Shown here: in pieces, positions 55,477-64,000 of the stretch
How positions within the stretch are numbered: the stretch's first letter is position 1
Layout of the letters: each line of letters begins with the position of its first letter
Source: Alteromonas sp. BMJM2
GTDB lineage: Bacteria > Pseudomonadota > Gammaproteobacteria > Enterobacterales > Alteromonadaceae
NCBI RefSeq assembly: GCF_027257845.1
Contig: NZ_JAPVOT010000004.1
Location: 124,001 to 188,000 of the forward strand
DNA length: 64,000 nt
Direction of reading: 5' to 3'
Program-made: the position numbers and the translations under genes
Notes under the pieces: generated by a model
Database searches by the model: none
Told to the model about the DNA's origin: nothing
What the model saw: only the letters and a program-made list of their open reading frames with translations

Positions 55477-55828
55477 TTCTCTTTAAATAGAGAGCAAACC
55501 AACTTTTTAGTTGGTTTTTTTGTATCTGCGGTTTGATTAATCGGCACGCTGGCGTGCCGTCCGAGTGTCGGCCCATCGCGTGGCGACCAATCATAAGCCC
55601 GACCTCTGGTACCATTCTCTTTGAATAGAGAGCAAACCAACTTTTTAGTTGGTTTTTTTGTATCTGCGGTTTGATTAATCGGCACGCTGGCGTGCCGTCC
55701 GAGTGTCGGCCCATCGCGTGGCGACCAATCATAAGTCCGGCCTCTGGTACCATTCTCTTTGAATAGAGAGCAAACCAACTTTTTAGTTGGTTTTTTTGTA
55801 TCTGCGGTTTGATTAATCGGCACGCTGG
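55459..55828. repeat. 138-bp tandem array carrying the tRNA-Leu 3' end and terminator (2.7 copies)
   Basis: Copies at 55459-55596, 55597-55734 and 55735-55828 (the last cut at 94 bases). Each starts with the tRNA tail (GTCCGGCCTCTGGTACCA or a two-base variant), then a terminator hairpin, then TATCTGCGGTTTGATTAATC, then the hairpin GGCACGC/GCGTGCC in complete copies. Differences between copies are few, so duplication is recent. The minus-strand open frames across it are artefacts of the repeat. Confidence 0.93.
55496..55521 (+). terminator. tRNA-Leu terminator (repeated with the array)
   Basis: Stem AACCAAC / GTTGGTT with a T-rich loop and seven T residues. Identical copies lie 138 and 276 bases downstream. 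Confidence 0.85.
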
Positions 55829-56062
55829 TAACGTTAGCGGTCAGGCTCTTATTATTTTTCAGCTATTAAATAGGACTATCTAAGCAACAGAGCATCACTT
55901 AAATATTCGAAAGTTGCAGTGTAGATCAAACGTTATTGAGTTATTATTTACTCGTAATAATTTGTTACATTAGCATGAGATTTCATTTTTTGAGTAGCAA
56001 GTTACCAGTCGCAAGCTGCTAAAAACCTTTTGAGAGATTTCATCCTTGGTAGACTCAAAGCC

Positions 56063-59000
56063 ATGATAAAAAACCGTCGAATGTGCACTGCCTTCATATT
56101 CTTAACATTTCTATTTAGTGTATCGCTGAATGCCCAGCCTATAGTCGAGATGCCTCGGTTTTCTCAGTTTTCAACTGCAAATGGCCTATCGCAAGATTTT
56201 ATCAACGACATGATAATAGATAGCGATGGATTTCTATGGATAGCTACTGGAACAGGGTTAAATCGATATGACGGCAATTTTAATAAGCGCTATATAGGCT
56301 TTGCCAATGAATTTGCAGACGATGGCATTTATTCACTCTTTCAAGATCAAAATGCTGACCTTTGGGTAAGTACTTACAGCAGTGGCGTTTACCGAGTCGA
56401 TTACGAAACAGGAGAAAGTAAGCGAGAATTGGCAATTAAGTACAAGGACCAACCTGCATGGTATCAGTATGTGTCTCATTTTATTAATGGACCCAACAAC
56501 ACTATTTATGTTGCCTATGATCACGTCATTCTCGAGTTCGACCTTGACTCTGGCGAGTGGGAAATCTTTTTCGACTTAATGAAACCAGAGTTAAACCTCA
56601 CCGAAGATGCCATTATTCGATATATAAAACGACATGGTGAAGTGTTGTTTATCGCAACTTCAGAAGGCCTTTACACCTATCACTTTCCTAGCAAAGCGAT
56701 AAAGAACATTAAACACATTCCAGAGACTGAAAGTAACAGAGACAAACTCAATGCAAAGTTAATCGTCACCGATAACGATGGTAATTTTTGGCTAGGTACG
56801 GTGGAAGGGCTATTCCTTTTTTCCACTACTGAATTGGTCGCTTTTGCCAGCAAAAATAGTGAAATACTCCCGCAAGCTGTTGAAGTCATTCCCTCGCTTA
56901 ATATTTGGAATATGCTTAGGTATAACAATACTGAGTATTACCTTGCCACTGACAAAGGCTTATACGTTTTTGATGGCGCAAGCAGACAAATAAAACACCT
57001 TCTACAACCTTCTGATTCAAATCTTTTGATTACCGATGACAATATTACTAATATAATTAAAACCAAAAATGAGCAGTTATGGCTCTCCACAAACTCTTCG
57101 GGTGTTTTGTTGTGGGACCCGAAGTCCGTTGCTTTCAAAAACGTTTTTGCTGATAAAAAATCCAAACAGCAATTGAGTAACAACACCGTTAACGACTTAT
57201 ATGTTGAAAATGAAAGCAACCTGTGGGCTGCTACCAAAAATGGCTTAAACCTGTACGATTTACAAACTGGCGAAATTGAGCAGTTTCTCGTAACAAATGA
57301 TATAAAGGCAGTAGCGTCACCCAGTTCTATTTTTATTATTAGAAAAGGTGAAAAAGACTGGGTTTGGTTGGTTACCTATGACGGTTTAGTTAAGTTTGAT
57401 CTGAGGCATAAACGTGTGATCCCGCTAAATTTAGATAGCGATTCAAACAGTATGCTAAGTTCTGATAAAGCTTATGACATTCTGCGCCTATCTGAAAATA
57501 ACTATTTCGTTGCTACAAAAGAGGGATTTTTTCAACTTGACACCGCTCGCAATAACTTTATGCGAAATGAGACCCTTTCATCCTCATTAGACGTGGATCA
57601 ATTTTATACGTTTATATCCGGCCATTCGGATAACGATGAAAGTGTATTCATTGCTATGACGGGCTCACTCTGGCAATACTCGTTTGCCACAAAGTCACTT
57701 ACTAAGGTTCATGAAGCAAGGAACGTGCAAGCTGAGTATGTCATACAGCCTACAGATGCCGTTATAGATGACTATGGAACAATGTGGATTAGTTACCCTG
57801 GCCATGGACTTTATGGTATCGACGCAAACACCTATGAACAGAAGTACTTTTTTGATTCGTCGAATTTACTTCCTACGAATATTATTTTTAGCCTTATTAA
57901 AGATGACCACGGTAGTATTTGGATGGCTTCTCACATGGGGTTATTGCAATTCAATCCTAAAACATTAGCGTTCCAACAATTTACTACTGAAGAGGGTTTA
58001 GTTAATAATGAGTTTTCGTGGGGTGCTCGAAAAAAATTACAGAACAATAACTTAGCATTTGGTTCTATAAAAGGGTTCACGCTATTTGACCCTAGTAATT
58101 TCATTGTAAATGACGAGCTCAGTAAAGAAGTGTCTATCACAGATGTTCGGTTAATATCCCACGATATACCACTTGGTGCAGGGGCAAAAAATGAGAAAAG
58201 CATTGTTCTTGAGCACGACGATATCGGCCTTACAATAAACTATTCAGACATGCATTACGGTGCAACACATTCTAGCTATTACAAATATATGTTAGAGGGA
58301 AAGGTAGATATAGATTACCCCCCAACAAAACTGACAGAAGTGACTTTTCCCCAACTTGAACCCGGAAAATACACCTTTACTGTAAGCACCTTCGATAGGG
58401 CAACCAACACAGCAGGCCCAACAGCTACATTACGCATAAAAGTAAACTATCCGTTATTTACATCACCTATTGCTTACACACTGTATGCCCTGCTCTCTCT
58501 TGTCGTTGCGGCATTCATTGCTAAGCGCCGCAGAATCCATCGAGAAACTTTAAAAGCGGCACATTCAGAAGCGATTAAAAGTCAGAACCGACTTTCCATG
58601 GCGCTTATTGCCAGTAATACAAAAGTTTGGGAGTGGCGAGAAGATACTAATGTGATTGCTCAAGAGAGAATAGCGAGCGAGTTAGGCTACCCAAAATCAA
58701 GAAGCACATTGAATTTTAATGAACACTGCATGCTTATACATAAGCATGATGTTCATGCTTTTGAACTTCAATGGCAGAGAGTTCTGTCTGGAGAACAGAA
58801 AAGCATTGATATTATTTACAGGCTTAAAGCACAGAATGGCGATTTTGAATGGTATCGAGACGTAGGTTCAGTGATTACTGAAGGCACCACATCAAAGACG
58901 AAGAGACTCACAGGTACTTACTCTAATATAACAGAGTCAATCGACACACAAACGAAAGCGCAGTTGTATGGCGAAGCGTTCGCGCACACTAGAGATTGGG

Positions 59001-60622
59001 TTGTTATTTTTGATAACCAACTTAATCCGATGATTGCCAACCAATCGGTTAAAGAAGCTCTTCAGATATCAGCTGACGAGGATATTGCGTCACAACTTGC
59101 TCTGGTATTTTCTAAACAAAAAAGTACGTTACAAGAGTTACTCGATAGAATGCGTGAAATTCCTCCCCAAGGCCATTGGAATGGGGAGACAGAAATTGAA
59201 AGCTTAAAAGGTAGAAAATATACGGTCAATGTCGGTGTCACCGCAGTGAGTAGCGCAAAAGATGCAAATGAAATTAGTCGATACCTAGTTATTCTTTCCG
59301 ATATTACAAAACAGAAAGACGCACAAACCGCACTCGTTCAACTTGCTAATTACGACAGTTTAACCGGCTTGCCGAACCGCTCACTTTTGCTGGACCGTAT
59401 CAGACATGCTTTCGACCAAGCAATAATTGAAAACACATCTCTGTGTCTGTTTTTCATTGATTTAGATCGCTTCAAACAAATTAATGATAGCTTGGGGCAC
59501 GATGCTGGCGACATTTTACTTACAACTATAGGTAAGCGGTTGGAAGATATCGTACGTCAATCAGATACCGTAGCACGACTAGGCGGTGACGAGTTTGTTG
59601 TCATGATTGAAAAGGTTGAAGCCGAAGAAGATATAAACCGATTGGCCAGAAAAATGATTATCGAATTAGCCAAAAGTGTAACGCTTTCGAATCAGATAGT
59701 GAGTGTTTCCGCTAGCATTGGCATCTCGCTATACCCAGAAGACGCAAGTACACCCGATGAACTGCTTAAGAATGCTGATATAGCCATGTACCATGCTAAG
59801 GAACTTGGCAGTAACAACTTCCAATATTTCACACAGCACATGAACGACAGGGCACAATCACGTTTACAACTAGAAAACGCTATCAAACAAGCATATTCAC
59901 ATAATGACTTCACTGGGTTTTATCAACCAATAGTGTATTCAGACAACGGAGCTATTAGTGGTTTTGAATTACTAATGAGGTGGCCTAGTGAAAATGGATT
60001 GATCCCGCCCGATGTTTTTATTCCCGTGGCTGAAAGTATAGGCTTTATTGAAGACATGACAATTCAGGTTATTGAAAAAGCCATCCCACTTTTAAAAACA
60101 GACGCATGGAATGAGAACGCGCTATACCTTTCCATTAATCTCAGCGCCATGCATATTTCCAAGCCCACAAAGATCCAAGAAATTATCGCGTTACTCAATG
60201 CGCATAGTATCTCTACCAGCGCTATCAGGTTTGAAATTACCGAAAGCTCATTGATGTCTAATTACGAAGAAGCATTGCAAACAGTATCGTTAATGAAAGA
60301 CAGCGGCTTTATCATTGCATTAGACGATTTTGGCACGGGGTACTCATCGTTAAAGTACTTAAAAGACTTCCCTATAGATATTCTTAAAATAGATAAAAGC
60401 TTTGTCAACGACGTGGGAACAAATCAAGGTAATGAAGGTATTGTGCTAGCAATATTAAGAATGGCTGAAAGCTTAAACATTACGTGTGTTGCCGAAGGCA
60501 TTGAAACGCAACAGCAAGTAGACTTTTTCAAAGCTCAAAAGTGTGAATATTTGCAAGGCTTCTTTTATTCAAAACCCGTCGATGCAGACAGTATTGGCCG
60601 TCTTATTACTCTTAACCCCTGA
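56063..60622 (+). CDS. Propeller-type sensor with PAS, GGDEF and EAL domains
   Basis: 1519 residues from ATG 56063, which gives a clear signal peptide (about 1-25, ending LNAQ); a TTG at 56030 is an alternative. Residues about 35-700 form periplasmic two-bladed-repeat propellers (reg_prop type, with repeated GLSQDFINDMIIDSDGFLWIAT-like blocks, for example DGFLWIATGTGLNRYDG). A Y_Y_Y-like domain (about 715-795), one TM helix (about 803-823), two PAS segments (about 845-1080), GGDEF and EAL follow. GGDEF is intact (GGDEF at 1174) with an RQSD I-site five residues before it. EAL reads ELLMRW at 1302 with DDFGTG and EGIET. It is probably a bifunctional c-di-GMP enzyme sensing periplasmic or extracellular ligands, as with HTCS-like receptors. 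Confidence 0.94.
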   Translation: MIKNRRMCTAFIFLTFLFSVSLNAQPIVEMPRFSQFSTANGLSQDFINDMIIDSDGFLWIATGTGLNRYDGNFNKRYIGFANEFADDGIYSLFQDQNADLWVSTYSSGVYRVDYETGESKRELAIKYKDQPAWYQYVSHFINGPNNTIYVAYDHVILEFDLDSGEWEIFFDLMKPELNLTEDAIIRYIKRHGEVLFIATSEGLYTYHFPSKAIKNIKHIPETESNRDKLNAKLIVTDNDGNFWLGTVEGLFLFSTTELVAFASKNSEILPQAVEVIPSLNIWNMLRYNNTEYYLATDKGLYVFDGASRQIKHLLQPSDSNLLITDDNITNIIKTKNEQLWLSTNSSGVLLWDPKSVAFKNVFADKKSKQQLSNNTVNDLYVENESNLWAATKNGLNLYDLQTGEIEQFLVTNDIKAVASPSSIFIIRKGEKDWVWLVTYDGLVKFDLRHKRVIPLNLDSDSNSMLSSDKAYDILRLSENNYFVATKEGFFQLDTARNNFMRNETLSSSLDVDQFYTFISGHSDNDESVFIAMTGSLWQYSFATKSLTKVHEARNVQAEYVIQPTDAVIDDYGTMWISYPGHGLYGIDANTYEQKYFFDSSNLLPTNIIFSLIKDDHGSIWMASHMGLLQFNPKTLAFQQFTTEEGLVNNEFSWGARKKLQNNNLAFGSIKGFTLFDPSNFIVNDELSKEVSITDVRLISHDIPLGAGAKNEKSIVLEHDDIGLTINYSDMHYGATHSSYYKYMLEGKVDIDYPPTKLTEVTFPQLEPGKYTFTVSTFDRATNTAGPTATLRIKVNYPLFTSPIAYTLYALLSLVVAAFIAKRRRIHRETLKAAHSEAIKSQNRLSMALIASNTKVWEWREDTNVIAQERIASELGYPKSRSTLNFNEHCMLIHKHDVHAFELQWQRVLSGEQKSIDIIYRLKAQNGDFEWYRDVGSVITEGTTSKTKRLTGTYSNITESIDTQTKAQLYGEAFAHTRDWVVIFDNQLNPMIANQSVKEALQISADEDIASQLALVFSKQKSTLQELLDRMREIPPQGHWNGETEIESLKGRKYTVNVGVTAVSSAKDANEISRYLVILSDITKQKDAQTALVQLANYDSLTGLPNRSLLLDRIRHAFDQAIIENTSLCLFFIDLDRFKQINDSLGHDAGDILLTTIGKRLEDIVRQSDTVARLGGDEFVVMIEKVEAEEDINRLARKMIIELAKSVTLSNQIVSVSASIGISLYPEDASTPDELLKNADIAMYHAKELGSNNFQYFTQHMNDRAQSRLQLENAIKQAYSHNDFTGFYQPIVYSDNGAISGFELLMRWPSENGLIPPDVFIPVAESIGFIEDMTIQVIEKAIPLLKTDAWNENALYLSINLSAMHISKPTKIQEIIALLNAHSISTSAIRFEITESSLMSNYEEALQTVSLMKDSGFIIALDDFGTGYSSLKYLKDFPIDILKIDKSFVNDVGTNQGNEGIVLAILRMAESLNITCVAEGIETQQQVDFFKAQKCEYLQGFFYSKPVDADSIGRLITLNP

Positions 60623-60628
60623 TTGCAC

Positions 60629-60691
60629 AAATGCCATACGAGATATGGCATTTGACATAAAATCTCTCCACTGCCATAAGTCTGGCAGTGG
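60629..60691. terminator. Two hairpins between convergent genes
   Basis: Stem AAATGCCATA / TATGGCATTT (60629-60653) and stem CCACTGCCA / TGGCAGTGG (60668-60691). They lie between the GGDEF-EAL gene and the convergent acylase gene. T-runs are weak, so exact terminator function is uncertain. Confidence 0.55.
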
Positions 60692-60735
60692 TCTATTGAT
60701 TATCTATTGATTATCTATTGATTATCTATTGATTA
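60692..60735. repeat. Four 11-bp tandem repeats (TCTATTGATTA)
   Basis: Perfect units at 60692, 60703, 60714 and 60725, just past the stop of the acylase gene (minus strand). Confidence 0.95.
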
Positions 60736-60752
60736 TCTGTTTATTGTCGAAT

Positions 60753-62993
60753 TTACCGCTGCCCAGGCCGATACGTTTCCTCGGCGTTTGCCGAAATATC
60801 TTCATCGTAAAAATAGACATCTCGCAGTTTGCCTGAGGCATACACTGCCGCTTGGTCGTTGTAATGTGGAGAGTTAGGGTCGTTACTTAATCCACCAGCG
60901 GTAATTGCCTTAGCTTTTAACTTTTCACCAAACTCAACCGCCGCCACAAAACTGTTTCCCCGAGTGCCATAAATACGCTTTGTCTCGCCTTGACCATAGT
61001 TTTGCCCATAGGCCGCCAATGCTCCCCAACGACCTGATGCGAAACCAACGGGTAAGCTGGGGGCGTTATCATCAAAGTGCTGTCGAATATCTGGGCTTAT
61101 TCGCTGGAAGCGATTTATCTCGCCCCACGGCGTTTCCCACGAGCCGAAATCGGTCTTAAGTTTATTTACTGCCGCGCTTAAAGACACCAATCGCTCTTCA
61201 TCTGATGCAACGCTTTCCATATAGGTATACACGCTGAGTCCCGCGCTTCGCGCTTTATTGCGCACCGACTTCATAAAATCAGTAGCCCAATAAACGGCAA
61301 CGGAAGTAGGCACGCTCTCAACGCTACTGCGATTATCCCATGCTTGTAATGCTGCTATAGGTGCTGCCAATGCCTTCTTGCGTGGGTCGGAGCTTGGCAG
61401 TGAATTGAAGCCCTCGAACAAGGGTGGTAGCAACACATCAAAGCCAGTTAGGTGGCTATCGTAAGCGGCATTAATAAGACTATCGACGTCAAAATCAGTC
61501 GTATTTTTGAGTAAATTAATGGCGTGAATACCGCGATAGTTTTCAGTAGTACCCGAATAATACGCAGGATAATCCGCCTTTTTAGGGCTGAACTCTGCCG
61601 CCGCGCTGTAAGGCCAGTTATTGGTATTTTGAATCCAGCCATTACCCGGGTTTTTAATATGGATATGCTCTTCTAATGGATGAATACCTTGCCAATCTGT
61701 CGCGGGGTTACTTCCATCTACTGGTTGAGTAAAATCGAAAGCCGTATCTCGACGAGGTACAAAATTACCGTGGAAGTAGGCAATAGTGCCATCGGCGTCT
61801 GCATACACAGTGTTGTTAGACGAGTTTGTTAAGCCTTTCATTGCTGCATAAAACTCATCGTAATTTTGCGCCTTTGTGCGCGAATAAGACTGTATCAACG
61901 CTTTAACTGGCTCTTCCATCAAGCGCACCGACACCCACTTGCCGTTATGAGAACGCACAATTGGCCCACGATGGGTAAAGTAAGCGGTCACTTGCTTTTG
62001 CTTCATGCTGCCATCTTTGGCTTTAAAAGGGAGCTCAATGAGTCGTGTTTCGAGTTTGCGCTGCTCATTGCCGTATTGATAATACAGAGCGTCATCTTTT
62101 TCGATGACTGTCTCAGCGTATTCGTCTATTACGTCCACATAGGTTGATGTATGCATCCACCCCACTCGCTCGTTAAAGCCCTGGTAGATAAAGAATTGCC
62201 CCCACGTAGATGCCCCATAGGCATTTAACCCTTCCTCTGATTGCACATGCGCCTCGTGCCTGAAATAAAAGCTGGTATGTGGGTTTACTAAAAGAAGTGC
62301 ATTACCGTTTTTCGTACGACTCGGTGCAATGGCAAAACCGTTCGAACCACCCGGCTCTGCGTTTAACGCGTCAGGTGCATTTACTGAATCTGGTCCAGAA
62401 GGTATGTCTGCCATATCATCACCGTAAAATTCGGCCAATCGAGCCATGCTTACGCCCCGCTCAATATCGCCACCAATACTGCCCTCACTAAAGGTGAGCG
62501 CCATCCATGGTTCAAAACGTGTTATTACTTTGGGTTTTACCTTGGGATGCGTATAAAGGTAATAGTTTAGGCCATCGGCAAACGCGACCATTAATTTTTT
62601 AAGCCACTCAGGGCTTTCTTCATACTGCTTTTTAATTTGCTTAGGCTGAATAAACAGCTTCATGCGAAGGTCTCGGTATAGTTCACCCTCGCCGAGATCT
62701 TCAGCTAAACGACCCATGGCATTAATATAATTGCGCTCTATTCGATTAAAGTCGTCTTCGGCCTGGGCATAAAGCATTCCAAACACTGCATCTGCATCAG
62801 TTTTCCCTTTAATATGGGGAATGCCCCAATTATCGCGGGTAATAGTCACGTTCTTTGCCGTTGCTTCCCAGCGCAAGATGTCCTTTGATTGATTATCAGT
62901 GAACTGATCGACTGCGGGCGTCTTATGATCTGACGAGCACGCGGAAATAAACATAATCACAAATACAGCAAAACAAACCGACAGGCACTTCAT
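60753..62993 (-). CDS. Penicillin acylase family lipoprotein
   Basis: 746-residue Ntn-hydrolase of the penicillin/AHL/aculeacin acylase family. The lipobox FISAC puts the lipid-modified Cys at residue 19, so it is probably anchored to the outer membrane. The N-terminal alpha subunit (about 40-215) starts with VTITRDNWGIPHIKGKT. Autoprocessing is expected at GGS, with catalytic Ser217 in PGGSNGFAIAPS beginning the beta subunit. The oxyanion and Asn motifs lie in later blocks (LTNSSNNTVYADADG). Substrate is uncertain: beta-lactam-like amides, acyl-homoserine lactones or lipopeptides. Start is ATG 62993 with AAGGA upstream, rather than the TTG 30 bases earlier. Confidence 0.92.
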   Translation of the reverse strand: MKCLSVCFAVFVIMFISACSSDHKTPAVDQFTDNQSKDILRWEATAKNVTITRDNWGIPHIKGKTDADAVFGMLYAQAEDDFNRIERNYINAMGRLAEDLGEGELYRDLRMKLFIQPKQIKKQYEESPEWLKKLMVAFADGLNYYLYTHPKVKPKVITRFEPWMALTFSEGSIGGDIERGVSMARLAEFYGDDMADIPSGPDSVNAPDALNAEPGGSNGFAIAPSRTKNGNALLLVNPHTSFYFRHEAHVQSEEGLNAYGASTWGQFFIYQGFNERVGWMHTSTYVDVIDEYAETVIEKDDALYYQYGNEQRKLETRLIELPFKAKDGSMKQKQVTAYFTHRGPIVRSHNGKWVSVRLMEEPVKALIQSYSRTKAQNYDEFYAAMKGLTNSSNNTVYADADGTIAYFHGNFVPRRDTAFDFTQPVDGSNPATDWQGIHPLEEHIHIKNPGNGWIQNTNNWPYSAAAEFSPKKADYPAYYSGTTENYRGIHAINLLKNTTDFDVDSLINAAYDSHLTGFDVLLPPLFEGFNSLPSSDPRKKALAAPIAALQAWDNRSSVESVPTSVAVYWATDFMKSVRNKARSAGLSVYTYMESVASDEERLVSLSAAVNKLKTDFGSWETPWGEINRFQRISPDIRQHFDDNAPSLPVGFASGRWGALAAYGQNYGQGETKRIYGTRGNSFVAAVEFGEKLKAKAITAGGLSNDPNSPHYNDQAAVYASGKLRDVYFYDEDISANAEETYRPGQR

Positions 62994-63308
62994 GTGCTTT
63001 TCCTTATTTTTAGTTGTAAGCAAAACCTACTACTCATTAATTCAACTGTAAAGAAAGCCCCTAGTATTGATGTGTAAAGTGCCCTCAATGTCGATTAAAG
63101 CGCCCGCGCGAATTAAAAAGCCCGCGACGCTGATTTTTTATGACCATTATTGGCTTTGCTGCAAAGGGCTTAGTCTAAAGTATAGTTTTGAATACCTATA
63201 TATCGCCCAACATGTTTTTGTTTTTGTGAAGGTGGCGTTTAATACAACTCAAGCAACGACGAGTGAGTTGCAAAAAACATTAAACAATTAACCACAGGAA
63301 CTTTAACC
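62994..63308. other. Divergent promoter region, acylase / DUF3718 gene
   Basis: 315 bases without a supported gene. It should contain promoters for both flanking genes. A 74-codon frame here has no ribosome site or family resemblance. No operator was recognised. Confidence 0.45.
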
Positions 63309-63707
63309 ATGTTGAAAATAGTTAAAACCTCTATCATCATCGCAGCATCTACACTTGCTTTCTCTAACGCAGCACAAGCAGACGGCATCAGCGATGCACT
63401 CGCTAACATCTGTACTATCGTGCAGGCTGACGACAAAGGTGAGCTTCGTAAAAAAATGCGTAGCGTTCAGTCAGATTTTCGTTTAAAACTTCGCGATTAT
63501 TACTCTGGTATTTCATGTGATGGTAACAGCCTTATCCGCACGGCAGTAGCTAACAATGCGATTGAAGTAGGTACGTTGTTAGTGAAAAAAATGCCGAGTA
63601 AAGATTTACAAGCCCCTGAGGCAGACGGCAAAACACTTCAAGCGTGGATTGCTGAGCAAGGTCTACAAGACTCTCCTATTTCGGCAGAGCTTAACGGAAG
63701 AATTTAA
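63309..63707 (+). CDS. Small exported DUF3718-like protein
   Basis: 132 residues with a Sec signal peptide (about 1-24, ending AQA). The mature part has a Cys in LANICTIVQADDKGELRKKM (about residue 35) and another in GISCDGNSLIRTA (about 74), which could form a disulfide. The layout (LANICxxVxADDK..LRxxL, then xxGxxCxGxxLxxxA) matches the DUF3718 family of Shewanella and relatives as I recall it. Function is unknown. A good ribosome site (CACAGGAAC) precedes the ATG, and a terminator follows. Confidence 0.82.
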   Translation: MLKIVKTSIIIAASTLAFSNAAQADGISDALANICTIVQADDKGELRKKMRSVQSDFRLKLRDYYSGISCDGNSLIRTAVANNAIEVGTLLVKKMPSKDLQAPEADGKTLQAWIAEQGLQDSPISAELNGRI

Positions 63708-64000
63708 TTTCTAACCGAACCTAATACATCACACCATGTGAGTAACAGTTTCAACATGGTAGCGGCTCCGGGCCGCACTAGAGGCCCCTTTATTGGGGCC
63801 TCGCCTTTTTCTACCATGCACCTATCACCTCTTCCCAACATAATTTCCTATTTTTTCATCCACACATTACATTCCTCAATTCAACACATTGCCAAAAAAA
63901 CAGTAACTCTATTTTCGATTCAAAAACTAACCAAAAGTAAGACTTCAGATTTAACTCGGTAGTCAATTGACAATATTTTTGGTTGCCTGCCTATATCGTT
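63708..64000. other. Right end of window, non-coding
   Basis: 293 bases. They hold the terminator at 63781 and AT-rich sequence after it. A 74-codon frame across the hairpin was rejected. Nothing else is recognised. Confidence 0.5.
63781..63811 (+). terminator. Terminator after the DUF3718-like gene
   Basis: Perfect 8-bp stem GAGGCCCC / GGGGCCTC with a 6-base loop, followed by GCCTTTTTC. Confidence 0.85.

Noticed and set aside
55436-55823. Two minus-strand open frames of 105 and 122 codons with internal protein repeats
   Set aside because: They are translations of the 138-bp non-coding tandem array and overlap the tRNA tail and terminators; no ribosome site or family resemblance.
55459-55828. 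CRISPR array
   Set aside because: The period is 138 bases with near-identical whole units containing a tRNA end; there are no short repeats with unique spacers and no cas genes.
63738-63962. 74-codon frame at the right edge
   Set aside because: Crosses a strong terminator hairpin and has AT-rich, non-gene-like composition.

Overview
The window looks like a chromosomal segment of a marine gammaproteobacterium of the Alteromonadaceae, most likely Alteromonas or a close relative. This rests on gene content and order: minCDE, azurin, a glnA / DUF4124 / ntrB / ntrC block, plsC-rraB, pepA-holC-valS divergent from lptFG, and an abundance of c-di-GMP and hybrid-kinase proteins. Base composition is moderate and coding density is high. 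No phage, integrase, transposase or CRISPR array was found. Species assignment is inference; there is no rRNA here.

Layout. 1-4037: a minus-strand signalling group (start of a membrane protein, a REC-DUF3369-EAL protein, a REC-GGDEF protein and an unknown protein). 4277-6141: minC-minD-minE. 6453-8660: fumC and azurin, divergent around a strong Fur-box-like sequence. 8792-16388: a coiled-coil membrane protein, a ClC protein with hemJ, a YecA-like protein, an Nramp-like transporter with an altered metal motif, a PatB-type C-S lyase and a single-domain response regulator. 16648-23657: typA and the nitrogen-control block glnA-(DUF4124)-ntrB-ntrC, with a sigma54 promoter and NtrC sites. A 200-bp inverted-repeat element supplies the ntrC stop codon. 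23919-32232: an Hpt/HD-GYP-like protein, plsC-rraB, a secreted low-complexity protein, and a solute-binding protein paired with a hybrid kinase. 32447-39706: valS, holC, pepA, lptF and lptG. 39933-47037: an RDD protein, then an ECF sigma / anti-sigma pair with DUF4331, a lipoprotein, a TPR protein and a HupE/UreJ protein, probably one regulon. 47122-50262: a large secreted beta-propeller protein. 50724-52898: mesX-mesD, a folate-independent methionine synthase system. 52869-55028: a soluble GAF/PAS hybrid kinase. 55390-55828: tRNA-Leu(CAA) whose 3' end and terminator are repeated in a 138-bp tandem array. 56063-63707: a giant propeller-PAS-GGDEF-EAL protein, a penicillin-acylase-family lipoprotein and a small secreted DUF3718-like protein.

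How the genes work together. At least four proteins make, break or resemble c-di-GMP enzymes, and two hybrid kinases, one receiver and one Hpt protein suggest extensive phosphorelay wiring. The nitrogen block is a self-contained circuit: NtrB/NtrC act through sigma54 at glnA. The ECF pair and the DUF4331 gene share the promoter-region motif GCATCT-N6-GCATCT, which ties the regulator to its probable target operon. The most noteworthy observations are that ECF/DUF4331/HupE regulon, the in-frame 6-residue repeat inside the FumC active-site region, the tRNA-Leu tail array, the GPGT motif in the Nramp-like protein, the solute-binding protein/hybrid-kinase pair, and the mesX-mesD operon.
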